From assembly GCF_018205975.1 (NCBI RefSeq), contig NZ_CP073577.1, forward strand, positions 3,276,458 through 3,340,457: 64,000 nucleotides of DNA. The letters are read 5' to 3'. Every line of letters begins with the position of its first letter. Positions within the stretch are counted from its first letter, which is position 1. Made by a program: the position numbers and the translations under genes. Shown one piece after another: positions 48,005 through 56,615 of this stretch. The notes under the pieces are model-generated. The model searched no databases, had not been told where the DNA came from, and was given only the letters and a program-made list of their open reading frames with translations. This DNA comes from Erythrobacter sp. JK5 (GTDB lineage: Bacteria > Pseudomonadota > Alphaproteobacteria > Sphingomonadales > Sphingomonadaceae).

Positions 48005-48799
48005 TCACCGACCCTTCCACTGCCCTTCGCGCTTCTCGATGAACGCGGCCATCCCCTCGGCCTTGTCCTCGCTCGCGGTGAGGATCTGGAATATCCGGCG
48101 TTCGACGATCAGGCCCTGGTCGAGCGTCATCTCGAACGCGCTGTTGACCATCTCCTTGTTCGCGATTGTCGCCATCGGCGGCATGGCTGCGATGGTCGCG
48201 GCGGTCTTGAGCGTTTCGGCTAGCAGTTCGTCATGCGGCACCACCTTGGCGACGAGATTGCTGCGCTCGGCTTCCTCGGCGCCCATCATCCGGCCGGTGA
48301 GGCACATTTCCATGCTCTTCGACTTGCCGATCGCGCGGGTCAGCCGCTGCGAGCCGCCCATGCCGGGCGCGACGCCGAGCTTGATCTCGGGCTGGCCGAA
48401 TTTCGCATTGTCGGATGCGATGATGAAATCCGCCATCATCGCCAGTTCGCACCCGCCGCCCAGCGCAAAGCCATTCACCGCTGCGATCCACGGCTTGCGG
48501 GTCTTCTTCACGATCTCGCTGGTCCACGGCGAGAAAAAGTCGTCGAGGTAGAAATCGGCTGCGGCCTTGTCTGCCATCTCCTTGATGTCGGCCCCGGCGG
48601 CAAATGCCTTGTCGCCCGACCCGGTCAGGATCGCGCACAGCTGGCTGTCGTCGTCCTGATAGGCGGCGAAAGCGTCGATCAGTTCGGCCAGCACCTGCGA
48701 ATTGAGTGCGTTCAGTGCCTTGGGCCGGTTGATCGTCATCAGCGTGACGCCATTGGTACCCTGCGCGTCGGTTTCGACGGTGATGGTTTCGTAGGTCAT
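48005..48799 (-). CDS. Enoyl-CoA hydratase
   Basis: A 264-residue crotonase-family protein with the oxyanion segment [29 protein letters not shown] and the catalytic-Glu region [15 protein letters not shown]. In this cluster it probably hydrates methacrylyl-CoA in valine degradation. ATG 48799 follows a GAGGAAAAG ribosome site; a longer frame upstream reads through a palindromic repeat and is not used. Confidence 0.92.
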   Translation of the reverse strand: MTYETITVETDAQGTNGVTLMTINRPKALNALNSQVLAELIDAFAAYQDDDSQLCAILTGSGDKAFAAGADIKEMADKAAADFYLDDFFSPWTSEIVKKTRKPWIAAVNGFALGGGCELAMMADFIIASDNAKFGQPEIKLGVAPGMGGSQRLTRAIGKSKSMEMCLTGRMMGAEEAERSNLVAKVVPHDELLAETLKTAATIAAMPPMATIANKEMVNSAFEMTLDQGLIVERRIFQILTASEDKAEGMAAFIEKREGQWKGR

Positions 48800-48809
48800 A
48801 TCTTTTCCT

Positions 48810-48897
48810 CGTCGCTCCTGCGAAAGCAGGAGCCTAGATAACGGTGCCTTACTTCGCCGCGATGGCATCTGGACCCCTGTCTTCGCAGGGGTGACGG
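48810..48897. repeat. REP-like palindromic repeat (family 1), second copy
   Basis: The left arm CGTCGCTCCTGCGAAAGCAG and right arm CTTCGCAGGGGTGACGG are related to those at 34248-34324. It sits in the 98-bp gap between the HIBYL-CoA hydrolase and enoyl-CoA hydratase genes, directly upstream of the hydratase ribosome site, so it is probably transcribed. Confidence 0.78.
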
Positions 48898-48898
48898 A

Positions 48899-49972
48899 CT
48901 ACTTCAACGGCACCCATTCCTCTCCCTTGGGCAGCGGCGCGAAGATGCTGTCGAGCAGGTCTTCGGTCACGCCTTCGGGTGTCGCCGGGTTCCACTTTGG
49001 ATCATGCGTCTTGTCGACGATCACCGCGCGCACGCCTTCGGCAAAATCGGGGCGCAGCAGCACGCGGCTGGCGATGCGATACTCCATCCGCATGTTGTCG
49101 GCGAAATCGGTGAGTTTCGCGCTTTCGGCCAGCTGGCGCAGCGCGACCTTGCAGGTCTGTGGGCTCTTGGTGCCGAGCGTGTCGCGCTCTTTCTGCGCCC
49201 AGTCCGCGCCGCCATTTTCGTTGCTCTCGATCTCGGCTTCGAGGCTGGCGATGATGTCTTCGATCCGGTCCGACGCGAAATGCTTGGAGATGCGCACGGC
49301 GTTGGCCTCGATCCGCGCCGGGGGAGGGGTGCCGACCGGCTCTGACAGGATCCCGGCTATCCGCCCTGGACGCTCGACGATTCGCGCCTTGATGTCTTCC
49401 AGCATCTCGCTGGGAACGTAATGGGTGGCGACGCCGGTCCACAGGCACTCCGACCCGTCGAGCCGTGCGCCGGTGAGCGCGAGAAACTGCCCAAGCCGGC
49501 CCCCGAGGCGCGAAAGATACCAGCCCCCGCCGACATCCGGAAACAGGCCGATCCCGGTTTCAGGCATGGCGAAACGGGTGTTCTCGGTCGCGACGCGGAA
49601 CTTCGCAGGTTGCGAAATGCCCACGCCGCCGCCCATCGTGACCCCGTCCATGAACGCAGCGACGGGCTTGGGATAGGTGAACAGCTGGTGGTTCAACTGG
49701 TATTCGTCGTGAAAGAACCTGCGTCCCGATACGCCGCCATCGTTCAGCGCGGAATCGCGCAGCAGGTTGATGTCGCCGCCCGCACAGAACCCGCGGCTTC
49801 CTTCCGCGTGGTCGAGAATGATTGCTTCGACCGTATCGTCCTCCGCCCATTCGCTGAGCGCCGCGCTCATCGCATGGCACATGTCGAGCGTCAGCGCATG
49901 GAGCGCCTTGGGACGGTTGAGCGAAATATGCCCGATCGGGCCGTTCTTCCGGAGGAGGACGTCTTCGGTCAT
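48899..49972 (-). CDS. 3-hydroxyisobutyryl-CoA hydrolase
   Basis: A 357-residue crotonase-family protein of HIBYL-CoA hydrolase length. It has GFCAGGDINLLRD, MDGVTMGGGVGIS, and MPETGIGLFPDVGGGWYLSRL, in which the Glu and Asp are catalytic in the family. It releases 3-hydroxyisobutyrate for MmsB. Its start overlaps the stop of the acyl-CoA dehydrogenase gene (ATGA). Confidence 0.92.
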   Translation of the reverse strand: MTEDVLLRKNGPIGHISLNRPKALHALTLDMCHAMSAALSEWAEDDTVEAIILDHAEGSRGFCAGGDINLLRDSALNDGGVSGRRFFHDEYQLNHQLFTYPKPVAAFMDGVTMGGGVGISQPAKFRVATENTRFAMPETGIGLFPDVGGGWYLSRLGGRLGQFLALTGARLDGSECLWTGVATHYVPSEMLEDIKARIVERPGRIAGILSEPVGTPPPARIEANAVRISKHFASDRIEDIIASLEAEIESNENGGADWAQKERDTLGTKSPQTCKVALRQLAESAKLTDFADNMRMEYRIASRVLLRPDFAEGVRAVIVDKTHDPKWNPATPEGVTEDLLDSIFAPLPKGEEWVPLK

Positions 49973-51114
49973 TGGCGCAGCAGGTCCCTTCCGACGACCA
50001 TCCGCATGATCTGGTTGGTCCCTTCGAGGATAGAGTGCACCCGCAAATCGCGCCAGAAGCGTTCGATCGGATAATCCTGAAGATAGCCGTATCCGCCGTG
50101 GAGTTGCAGCGCGCGGTCGACGATCGAGGAGCCGTTATCGGTCGCCAGCCGCTTGGCCATGGCGGAAAAGCGCGTCTTGTCGGGCGCGTTCTCGGTCACT
50201 TTCACGGCCGCGAGATACAGCAGCGCGCGCGCCGCTTCGAGGTCGGTCGCCATGTCGGCAAGAGTGAACTGGGTGTTCTGGAACTCAGCGACAGCCTTGC
50301 CGAACTGGCTGCGCTCCTTGGTGTAGCGGATCGCTTCGTCGAGGCAGCGCTGCGCCCCGCCGAGCGAACACGCGCCGATGTTCAGACGGCCGCCGTCGAG
50401 CCCCATCATCGCGATGCGGAAGCCTTCGCCTTCGCCGCCGACCACATTCTCGACCGGCACGCGCACGTCTTCGAGGATCAGTTGCGCGGTCGGCTGCGAG
50501 TGCCAGCCGAGCTTCTTCTCGTTTGCGCCGAAGCTGACGCCTTCGAAATCCTTCTCGATCACCATGCAGGTGATGCCCTTCGGCCCGTCCTCGCCGGTGC
50601 GGACCATCGCGACATAGATCTCGTTCGAGCCCGCGCCCGAGATGAACTGCTTGGTTCCGTTGAGGACATAATGGTCGCCGTCGCGTTTCGCCGTGGTCTT
50701 GAGCGCGGCGGCGTCCGATCCGCTGGAGGGTTCGGTCAGGCAATAGCTCGCGATCTTGTCCATGCCGACGAGATCGGGAAGATACTTGTCCTTCACCACC
50801 TGCGAACCGAACCGGTCGATCATCCACGCGGCCATGTTGTGGATCGAGATGAACGCGCTGGTCGATGGGCAGCCATAGGCCATCGCTTCCATGATCAGCG
50901 CAGCTTCGAGCCGTCCGAGCCCGATGCCGCCCGATTCCTCCGACACGTAGATCGCGCCGAAGCCGAGTTCGGCCGATTGCTTGATCGTGTCAATCGGGAA
51001 GATGTGCTTCTCGTCCCATTCGCCCGCATGCGGGGTGATGTTGTCGGCAGTAAAGCGCTGCGCCATCTCCTGGATCGCGAGCTGGTCTTCCGTAAGCGAG
51101 AATTGTCCTGTCAT
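49969..51114 (-). CDS. Acyl-CoA dehydrogenase, probable isobutyryl-CoA dehydrogenase
   Basis: A 381-residue flavoenzyme with YCLTEPSSGSDAAALKT, the FAD-binding FQNTQFTLADMA region, and the C-terminal GGYGYLQDYPIERFWRD and ILEGTNQIMR, whose Glu is the expected base. Isobutyryl-CoA is inferred as substrate because HIBYL-CoA hydrolase, enoyl-CoA hydratase and MmsB genes follow in the same transcription unit. Confidence 0.9.
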   Translation of the reverse strand: MTGQFSLTEDQLAIQEMAQRFTADNITPHAGEWDEKHIFPIDTIKQSAELGFGAIYVSEESGGIGLGRLEAALIMEAMAYGCPSTSAFISIHNMAAWMIDRFGSQVVKDKYLPDLVGMDKIASYCLTEPSSGSDAAALKTTAKRDGDHYVLNGTKQFISGAGSNEIYVAMVRTGEDGPKGITCMVIEKDFEGVSFGANEKKLGWHSQPTAQLILEDVRVPVENVVGGEGEGFRIAMMGLDGGRLNIGACSLGGAQRCLDEAIRYTKERSQFGKAVAEFQNTQFTLADMATDLEAARALLYLAAVKVTENAPDKTRFSAMAKRLATDNGSSIVDRALQLHGGYGYLQDYPIERFWRDLRVHSILEGTNQIMRMVVGRDLLRQ

Positions 51115-51220
51115 GCGCGGCGCATTAGCCCCTTGGACCGGTCGTGGGAAGGGTGCGGGCGCTGGCAGGCGTGCGGAAATTTGCTAGGCCGATTGCGTTT
51201 CCCGTAACCTGCGGCGGATC

Positions 51221-51649
51221 GTGACCGTACCTGTCTTCATGGACCACAACCCAGTGCGCATCCTGATCGTGTACAACGCCGACAGCGGCGTGCTGAATGC
51301 GCTGAAGGACGCTCTGCACAAGCAGTTCTCGCCCGCCACCTATCCCTGCTCGCTTTGCGCGGTCACATATGGCGCGGTGACCATGCGGCGCGAATGGCGG
51401 CGGTTCCTTCAAGGACTCGCTCTGGAAACGGTGTTCCACCACCGCGACGATTTCGCCGCCTGCTATCCCGGGTACCGCGTCGCGCTACCCGCCATTCTGG
51501 TTGCCGGGGCTGCAGGTTATCCGCGAGTGCTCGTTCCTGCCGAGGCGATCGACCGGATGTTCGCTGTCGAGGAATTGATCCACTGCGTCGAAGCGGCTCT
51601 CGTTGCCGAAAGTCTGCTGCCCGATCCAGAACTCGCCGGGCTTGCTTGA
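51221..51649 (+). CDS. Conserved hypothetical protein with a CxxC motif
   Basis: A 142-residue cytoplasmic protein, not recognised. It begins VRILIVYNADSGVLNALKDALHK after a short lead and has the CxxC pair in TYPCSLCAVTYG, then a charged REWRRFL helix and a hydrophobic VALPAILVA strand. The alpha/beta pattern suggests a thioredoxin-like or small redox/metal protein; that is a guess. The start is GTG 51221 or ATG 51239; neither has a strong ribosome site. It is divergent from the acyl-CoA dehydrogenase gene and 32 bp upstream of a Kelch protein gene. Confidence 0.55.
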   Translation: MTVPVFMDHNPVRILIVYNADSGVLNALKDALHKQFSPATYPCSLCAVTYGAVTMRREWRRFLQGLALETVFHHRDDFAACYPGYRVALPAILVAGAAGYPRVLVPAEAIDRMFAVEELIHCVEAALVAESLLPDPELAGLA

Positions 51650-51681
51650 CGGCTAGCCTCACGTTGCGGCACTAACGCGCC

Positions 51682-52650
51682 GTGCGAAGCTTGCTGGCAG
51701 CCCCGTTCGTTCTGACCGCGATCTTGTTGGTCATCTGGCTTGTCGGGCCATATGCTCTGCGGGCTTCGGGTGGAATGTCGGACGCCCGGAGCGAGATCTA
51801 TGCAGCCGAGCTGGGCGGCACGATCTACACTGCGGGAGGGATCGGTTTCTTCAGAACACTGAGCACCTGTGCCGCTTTCGACACCCGTTCGCAAACCTTC
51901 AACCCATGCCCGGATCTGCCTCGCAGCCTGCATCATGTCGCGATGGCTGCCGGAGAGGGGCAGGTATTCGCCTCAGGCGGCTATACCAGCCTGCCATTCA
52001 ACCAGGACGAAGACGGTGCGGTGTTCGCGCTTGCGATCGATCGGGGTGCGGAGCGGTGGGAGGAACTGGCGAAGCTGCCGCAGCCGCTCGGCCAGCACAC
52101 GATGGTCTATTTCGGGGGAGCGCTGTGGCTGGTCGGCGGAGATTCGCGCGGCAAGACTGTGGCCACGCTGCGGCGTTACGATCTCGCAACAGGCATCTGG
52201 GGTGAGCGCGCGCCGATGCCGACGGCGCGGAATTCGCATGCGGTCGCTACAGATGACGAGCGGCTGTACGTAACCGGCGGGCGGAGCGCGACGCTGGGCG
52301 GGCATTCGACGGTGATCGAAGCCTATGATTTTGCGAGCGACAGCTGGCAGACGCTGCCCGATGCGCCATACCCGCTTGCGGGACACGGAGCCGCTGTTGT
52401 CGGCGGCCGCCTGCACGTATTCGGCGGGGAGAACCTCGACACGGCAGAGGTGTTCGTAAGGCATGTCTCGATCGATCTCGCCGCACTCGAAAGCGGTTGG
52501 CGGGAAGAAGCGCCATTACCCGAACCGCGGCATGGATTTGCCACGGCGGCCGTCGATGGCACGATCTGGGTGCTGGGCGGCGGAAAGCGTGCGGGCATCC
52601 GCACACCATGGTCGGTCACGGGGACTGCATTGGCGCTTGATCCGCAGTGA
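51682..52650 (+). CDS. Kelch-repeat protein with N-terminal membrane anchor
   Basis: A 322-residue protein starting at GTG 51682. Residues about 5-28 form a membrane segment or uncleaved signal. The rest contains about five Kelch-type blades (for example TIYTAGGI, QVFASGGYT, ALWLVGGDSR, RLYVTGGRS, RLHVFGGEN, TIWVLGGGK), enough for a beta-propeller, so it is probably periplasmic. No enzymatic residue is obvious; a binding role or mutarotase-like function is possible. Its stop abuts the stop of the convergent gene. Confidence 0.72.
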   Translation: MRSLLAAPFVLTAILLVIWLVGPYALRASGGMSDARSEIYAAELGGTIYTAGGIGFFRTLSTCAAFDTRSQTFNPCPDLPRSLHHVAMAAGEGQVFASGGYTSLPFNQDEDGAVFALAIDRGAERWEELAKLPQPLGQHTMVYFGGALWLVGGDSRGKTVATLRRYDLATGIWGERAPMPTARNSHAVATDDERLYVTGGRSATLGGHSTVIEAYDFASDSWQTLPDAPYPLAGHGAAVVGGRLHVFGGENLDTAEVFVRHVSIDLAALESGWREEAPLPEPRHGFATAAVDGTIWVLGGGKRAGIRTPWSVTGTALALDPQ

Positions 52651-53250
52651 TCAGTTGCCGCGAAGAATGAGAAGCGGTTGCCCGTTGTCGTCGTCAAGTC
52701 TGGCCGGCGCGCGGTCGCCTTCCCCGTCACTTACGGCATAGAAGCCGCCGCCCAATGTCCAGGGACCTGGCCCGAAAGTGGTGCGTGAAAACTGGAATTC
52801 CTGCCCGGTCGCGGGGAGAAAGCGGGGTTGGGGTCCATCGTCGCCTTGCTCCATGCCGTTGAACCGAGCGGGGATCGCTGCCCAGCCCGTGTTGTTCCAC
52901 CACAGGCTGCTTGTGCCTTCCTTCGGACGAAGCTCCTCATTTCCCAGCGGCCATTGCCCCAGCTGCGCCGACACATGCAGCACCAGTGGCGTTGCGAGAC
53001 CGGGGGTGCGCAGGATGAATTCACCTGCGGAAGAGCTTCCCGCGGGCAAAGTGAAGCACAGCCAGACATGATCCGCGTTCTGCTTGATGTAGGCGGTGAC
53101 ACCATGCGAGAATTCGGCGGCGATCCTGGTGTATTCGGTGCAGTTACCATCGACGAGCGCGGATTCGCTGCTGGCGACCGGTTCAGCGGAAACCGACTGG
53201 CAAAACATCATGCCTGCCGCGCAGGCCACCGGTTTAAGAATTCGGTTCAC
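52651..53250 (-). CDS. Secreted hypothetical protein
   Basis: A 199-residue protein starting at GTG 53250, with GGGAGA upstream and a 4-bp overlap with the RidA stop (GTGA). The N-terminus is a probable signal peptide (ending SVSAEP, about residue 26). The mature part is beta-rich with aromatic segments (HVWLCFTLPAG, LWWNNTGWAAIPARF, GPWTLGGGFY) and no recognised motif. Coupling to RidA suggests joint transcription, not a known function. Confidence 0.6.
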   Translation of the reverse strand: MNRILKPVACAAGMMFCQSVSAEPVASSESALVDGNCTEYTRIAAEFSHGVTAYIKQNADHVWLCFTLPAGSSSAGEFILRTPGLATPLVLHVSAQLGQWPLGNEELRPKEGTSSLWWNNTGWAAIPARFNGMEQGDDGPQPRFLPATGQEFQFSRTTFGPGPWTLGGGFYAVSDGEGDRAPARLDDDNGQPLLILRGN

Positions 53251-53642
53251 CGATTGTCTCCCAATATGGCTTCGGCCTCGATTTCGACCCTCCAATCCGC
53301 GCGGCAAAGCCATGCCACCCCGGCCATGGTCGCGGCAGGCTTTGCATCTCCGAAATAGCGCGCATGCACCGCGCCGACCGCGTCCTGATCGGCAAAATCG
53401 GTCAGTAGCATCCGGGTGCGCACGACGTCTGTCGCCGCGCCGCCAAGCTGTTCGATCGCCGCGACAATCAACTCGCAGCACCGCGCAGCCTGTTCGCGAG
53501 CGCCGCCGGGCGTGGTCGAGCCATCGGGCTCGATCGGCCCGGTTCCGGCAACGATGATGCGGTCACCGACGCGCACCGCGCGGCAAAATCCAAACACTTC
53601 CTCGTAGGGAGAGGCGGAGTGAGCGCGCTCGCGGTTGGTCAT
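53247..53642 (-). CDS. RidA/YjgF-family protein
   Basis: A 131-residue protein of RidA size, with RVGDRIIVAGTGPIEPDG near residue 26, the helix EQAARCCELIVAAIEQLGG and the VVRTRMLLTDFAD segment, ending in VEIEAEAILGD with the conserved Glu. The canonical Arg that grips imines in RidA may be the one in VVRTR. RidA proteins hydrolyse reactive enamines or imines formed by PLP enzymes; the partner here is unknown. Confidence 0.82.
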   Translation of the reverse strand: MTNRERAHSASPYEEVFGFCRAVRVGDRIIVAGTGPIEPDGSTTPGGAREQAARCCELIVAAIEQLGGAATDVVRTRMLLTDFADQDAVGAVHARYFGDAKPAATMAGVAWLCRADWRVEIEAEAILGDNR

Positions 53643-53712
53643 GCGCCGGGCTGCCGACTGGGTCGATCGGGGAGACGCGATGACACCGAGGCTTTGGCGC
53701 GAGCTGGCATCC

Positions 53713-54678
53713 TCAACCCTCCGGTCCGGCAGGTTCACCCAAGACCCGGGTTCGAAACTCGCGCGCGGCCAGTTCGGTGTTGTTGCGCGCATACCAGCGC
53801 GGTGCAGGCAGTCCCGCCTGCCAGGCGACCTGCTCGGTCAGCGTGCCCTGTGCCGAGGGCGTATCGTAGCTTGCAGCATATCGGCCGAACGGGTCGGCAT
53901 AGGCTTCATCGGCGCTGATGATCGTCCAACCGGCGCGTTCCAGCGCCACAACCAGATCGCCGATGAACAGCGCTGCAAGATCGGTTTCGTGCAAGAGCAT
54001 GACGTGCGCGGGCGAGTAGCCGACAGCGTTTCGAGCGAGAGCATAATTGAACTCGGCCGCCTCCACATGGCTTTCGGCGTAGAGATTGCGCAGTCCGATC
54101 ATATCCATGCGCTTTCCATCGCGCGCGGCATCGATCGTCAGCTGCTCATAGAACCAGTCGCTTGCATCGACGGTGACGTAACCGTTGAGGAGGCCCCGTT
54201 CGGCCAGCGCCGCGCGGACGGCATCGCGCCGGGCCGCATCGGCGCGTCCTTCGTCGAGATAGGGAAAGCGGAACCATGGCCGGGTGTTTTCGATCGTATC
54301 GAGAAACCGCGATGCACTGTCGATGTCGGCGATGAATTCTGCAAGCGTGCTTTCGCTCAGGCTGGAATGCAAGGCCGTGTGGTTGGCGATGACGTGGCCG
54401 TCGGCGGCATAGGCGCGGATGTGATCGAGCCCGGTCGGACGCTTTGCAAGCATGCCCGGATTGACGAAGAAAGCCGCCTGCCCGACCCCGGCCTCGCGCA
54501 ACGCGGAACGCAGCCTCGTGGCCCGATCATCCGCAGTCATGAAGGCTCCCGCCATCCGCGGAACATCGTCGAAAGTCAGCGCGATCCGCCTGTCCTCCTT
54601 GGCCTGAGCCCCGGTCAGGGGCGCGAAGCACGCCGCCAGGGTCAGGCAGACCAGCGCAAACAGGCGGATCATCACCAT
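53713..54678 (-). CDS. Secreted polysaccharide deacetylase (NodB-type)
   Basis: A 321-residue protein with a signal peptide (about 1-25, ending TGAQAK) and the NodB order: ALTFDDVPRM (catalytic Asp and metal Asp), NHTALHSS (HxxxH metal pair), RFPYLDEG, and a late LLHETD motif. It would deacetylate cell-wall or exopolysaccharide sugars in the periplasm. It begins 9 bp after the mmsA stop, so it is probably read with mmsA despite no metabolic link. Confidence 0.85.
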   Translation of the reverse strand: MVMIRLFALVCLTLAACFAPLTGAQAKEDRRIALTFDDVPRMAGAFMTADDRATRLRSALREAGVGQAAFFVNPGMLAKRPTGLDHIRAYAADGHVIANHTALHSSLSESTLAEFIADIDSASRFLDTIENTRPWFRFPYLDEGRADAARRDAVRAALAERGLLNGYVTVDASDWFYEQLTIDAARDGKRMDMIGLRNLYAESHVEAAEFNYALARNAVGYSPAHVMLLHETDLAALFIGDLVVALERAGWTIISADEAYADPFGRYAASYDTPSAQGTLTEQVAWQAGLPAPRWYARNNTELAAREFRTRVLGEPAGPEG

Positions 54679-54686
54679 TGCCGCGC

Positions 54687-56183
54687 TCACCCCATCGTCG
54701 GAATCACGAATGCATTCGAGCCATCGCCGCCGCCGTCGGGCCAGCGCTGGGTCACCTTTTTCTTCTTGGTCCAGAAAGCGAGGCCCTCGGTCCCGTACTG
54801 GTCGATATCGCCGAAGCCCGAGCGCTTCCAACCGCCGAACGAATGATAGGCGACCGGCACCGGGATCGGCACGTTGATGCCGACCATCCCGACATTGACC
54901 CGGCTGGCAAATTCGCGCGCGGCATGGCCGTTGCGCGTGAAGATCGCGACGCCGTTGCCGTATTGGTGCTCGGACGGCAGCCGCAGCGCATCCTCGAAGT
55001 CGTTGGCGCGCACGATCTGGAGCACCGGGCCGAAGATTTCTTCCTGATAGCTCGCCATGGTCGGCGTCACCCGGTCGATCAGCGTCGGCCCGACGAAGAA
55101 GCCGTTCTCGTGCCCCTGCAAGGTGTAGCCGCGCCCGTCGACGACGACTTCCGCGCCTTCCTTTTCGGCGGTGTCGATCCAGCCTTCGATCCGGGCCTTG
55201 TGTTCCGGCGTGACCACCGGGCCGTAATGCGCGTCCGGATCGGTCGAAACGCCGATCCGCAGCGCGTTGATCGCCGGGATCAGCTTTTCGCGCAGCCGAT
55301 TGGCGGTATCCTCGCCCACCGGCACCACCACCGGCAGCGCCATGCAGCGTTCGCCCGCCGAGCCGAAGGCGGCGCCCGCGAGGTCGTTCACCACCTGGTC
55401 GAGATCGGCATCGGGCATCACGATCCCGTGGTTCTTCGCACCGCCCATCGCCTGCACGCGTTTGCCGGCCTCGGCTCCGCGCTTGTAAACGTAATGCGCG
55501 ATGTCTGACGACCCGACGAAGCTCACCGCAGCGATGGCGGGATGGTCGAGAATTGCGTCGACCATTTCCTTGTCGCCGTGAATCACCTGCAGCAGCCCTT
55601 CCGGAGCGCCCGCCTCGACGAACAGTTCGGCCAGACGCACCGGCACGCTAGGATCGCGTTCGGAGGGCTTGAGGATGAACGCATTGCCCGCCGCGATCGC
55701 CATGCCGAACATCCACATCGGAATCATCGCCGGAAAGTTGAACGGGGTGATCCCCGCGCCGATCCCGAGCGGCTGGCGCATCGAATAGACGTCGATCCCC
55801 GGGCCGGCGCCTTGCGTGAATTCGCCCTTCATCACCTGCGGTATGCCGCATGCATATTCGATCACTTCGAGCCCGCGCTGCACATCGCCCTTGGCATCGT
55901 CGATCACCTTGCCGTGCTCGCTCGACAGCAGTTCGGCGAGGCTCTGCATGTTGGCTTCGACCAGCTCCTTGAACCGGAACATGACGCGTGCGCGCTTTTG
56001 CGGATTGGTCGCCGCCCAGCCGGGCTGGACCTGCTGCGCGGTTGCAATGGCCTTATCAAGCAGCGCGGCGTCGCCGAGCGGAACTTCGGCCTGCACTTCC
56101 CCGGTCGAGGGGTTCCAGACCTGATGGGTGCGGGCAGGAGGGCCGCCGGCACCGCCGACTAGGAAATGATCGATCTGTCGCAT
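54687..56183 (-). CDS. mmsA: Methylmalonate-semialdehyde dehydrogenase (CoA-acylating)
   Basis: A 498-residue aldehyde dehydrogenase. ITPFNFPAMIPMWMFGMAIAAGN, QAMGGAKNHGIVMPDADLD and the active-site Cys in GSAGERCMALPVVVPVG are typical of MmsA. It converts methylmalonate semialdehyde to propionyl-CoA, completing the valine route. It is separated from the other valine genes by about 3.6 kb that includes two opposite-strand genes, an unusual arrangement. Confidence 0.94.
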   Translation of the reverse strand: MRQIDHFLVGGAGGPPARTHQVWNPSTGEVQAEVPLGDAALLDKAIATAQQVQPGWAATNPQKRARVMFRFKELVEANMQSLAELLSSEHGKVIDDAKGDVQRGLEVIEYACGIPQVMKGEFTQGAGPGIDVYSMRQPLGIGAGITPFNFPAMIPMWMFGMAIAAGNAFILKPSERDPSVPVRLAELFVEAGAPEGLLQVIHGDKEMVDAILDHPAIAAVSFVGSSDIAHYVYKRGAEAGKRVQAMGGAKNHGIVMPDADLDQVVNDLAGAAFGSAGERCMALPVVVPVGEDTANRLREKLIPAINALRIGVSTDPDAHYGPVVTPEHKARIEGWIDTAEKEGAEVVVDGRGYTLQGHENGFFVGPTLIDRVTPTMASYQEEIFGPVLQIVRANDFEDALRLPSEHQYGNGVAIFTRNGHAAREFASRVNVGMVGINVPIPVPVAYHSFGGWKRSGFGDIDQYGTEGLAFWTKKKKVTQRWPDGGGDGSNAFVIPTMG

Positions 56184-56340
56184 GGGGTGCGAGTCTCCTT
56201 CTCTGCATGCTCCAATCGCAGGCGGAGAAGGGACGCGCAAGCACCGCGCGCCTCGCAATTTCGCGGATCGCGCAGATTGACCGCCGTGCAGGTTTAGGGC
56301 AGAGGCGCGCGGCTCCGAAGCGCATACGCGCACGACCCGG

Positions 56341-56414
56341 GCGGGTGTAGCTCAATGGTAGAGCAGGAGCTTCCCAAGCTTAAGACGAGGGTTCGATTCC
56401 CTTCACCCGCTCCA
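56341..56414 (+). tRNA. tRNA-Gly (anticodon CCC)
   Basis: The 7-bp acceptor stem GCGGGTG/CACCCGC, D arm GCTC...GAGC, anticodon loop TTCCCAA (anticodon CCC), T arm AGGG-TTCGATT-CCCT and an encoded CCA end are all present. It resembles E. coli glyU. The outermost anticodon-stem pair is a G-A mismatch. The island integrase lies just downstream, and this gene is the probable integration target. Confidence 0.95.
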
Positions 56415-56572
56415 GCGACGCCTTCCCAAAACATCCCGGAAACGCTATAAAACCCATGGAAATCTGAGGGTGTTTGACGTGCGATTGTCCTGCGATTGCC
56501 CGGCTAGTCTCGCCAAATCTCTCGAAGATGGGGGCCTTTTTGGGGGCCATATAGGTTTCCGCCAATTCGAGA

Positions 56573-56595
56573 GGCCCCCAAGCTGGGGGCCTTTT
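56573..56595 (+). terminator. Terminator-like hairpin upstream of the integrase
   Basis: GGCCCCC (56573-56579) pairs perfectly with GGGGGCC (56585-56591) over a 5-nt loop and is followed by TTTT. It ends about 20 bp before the integrase start, so it could insulate the integrase from tRNA read-through. Its right arm overlaps the 14-bp direct repeat found again at the far end of the island. Confidence 0.6.
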
Positions 56596-56597
56596 AT
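56584..56597. repeat. 14-bp direct repeat, left copy
   Basis: TGGGGGCCTTTTAT occurs here and again at 63284-63297. A partial copy (GGGGGCCTTTTTGG) lies a little upstream near 56530. It may be an att-related or terminal sequence of the island. Confidence 0.5.
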
Positions 56598-56615
56598 GGG
56601 TAAAGGTCTGAAATC

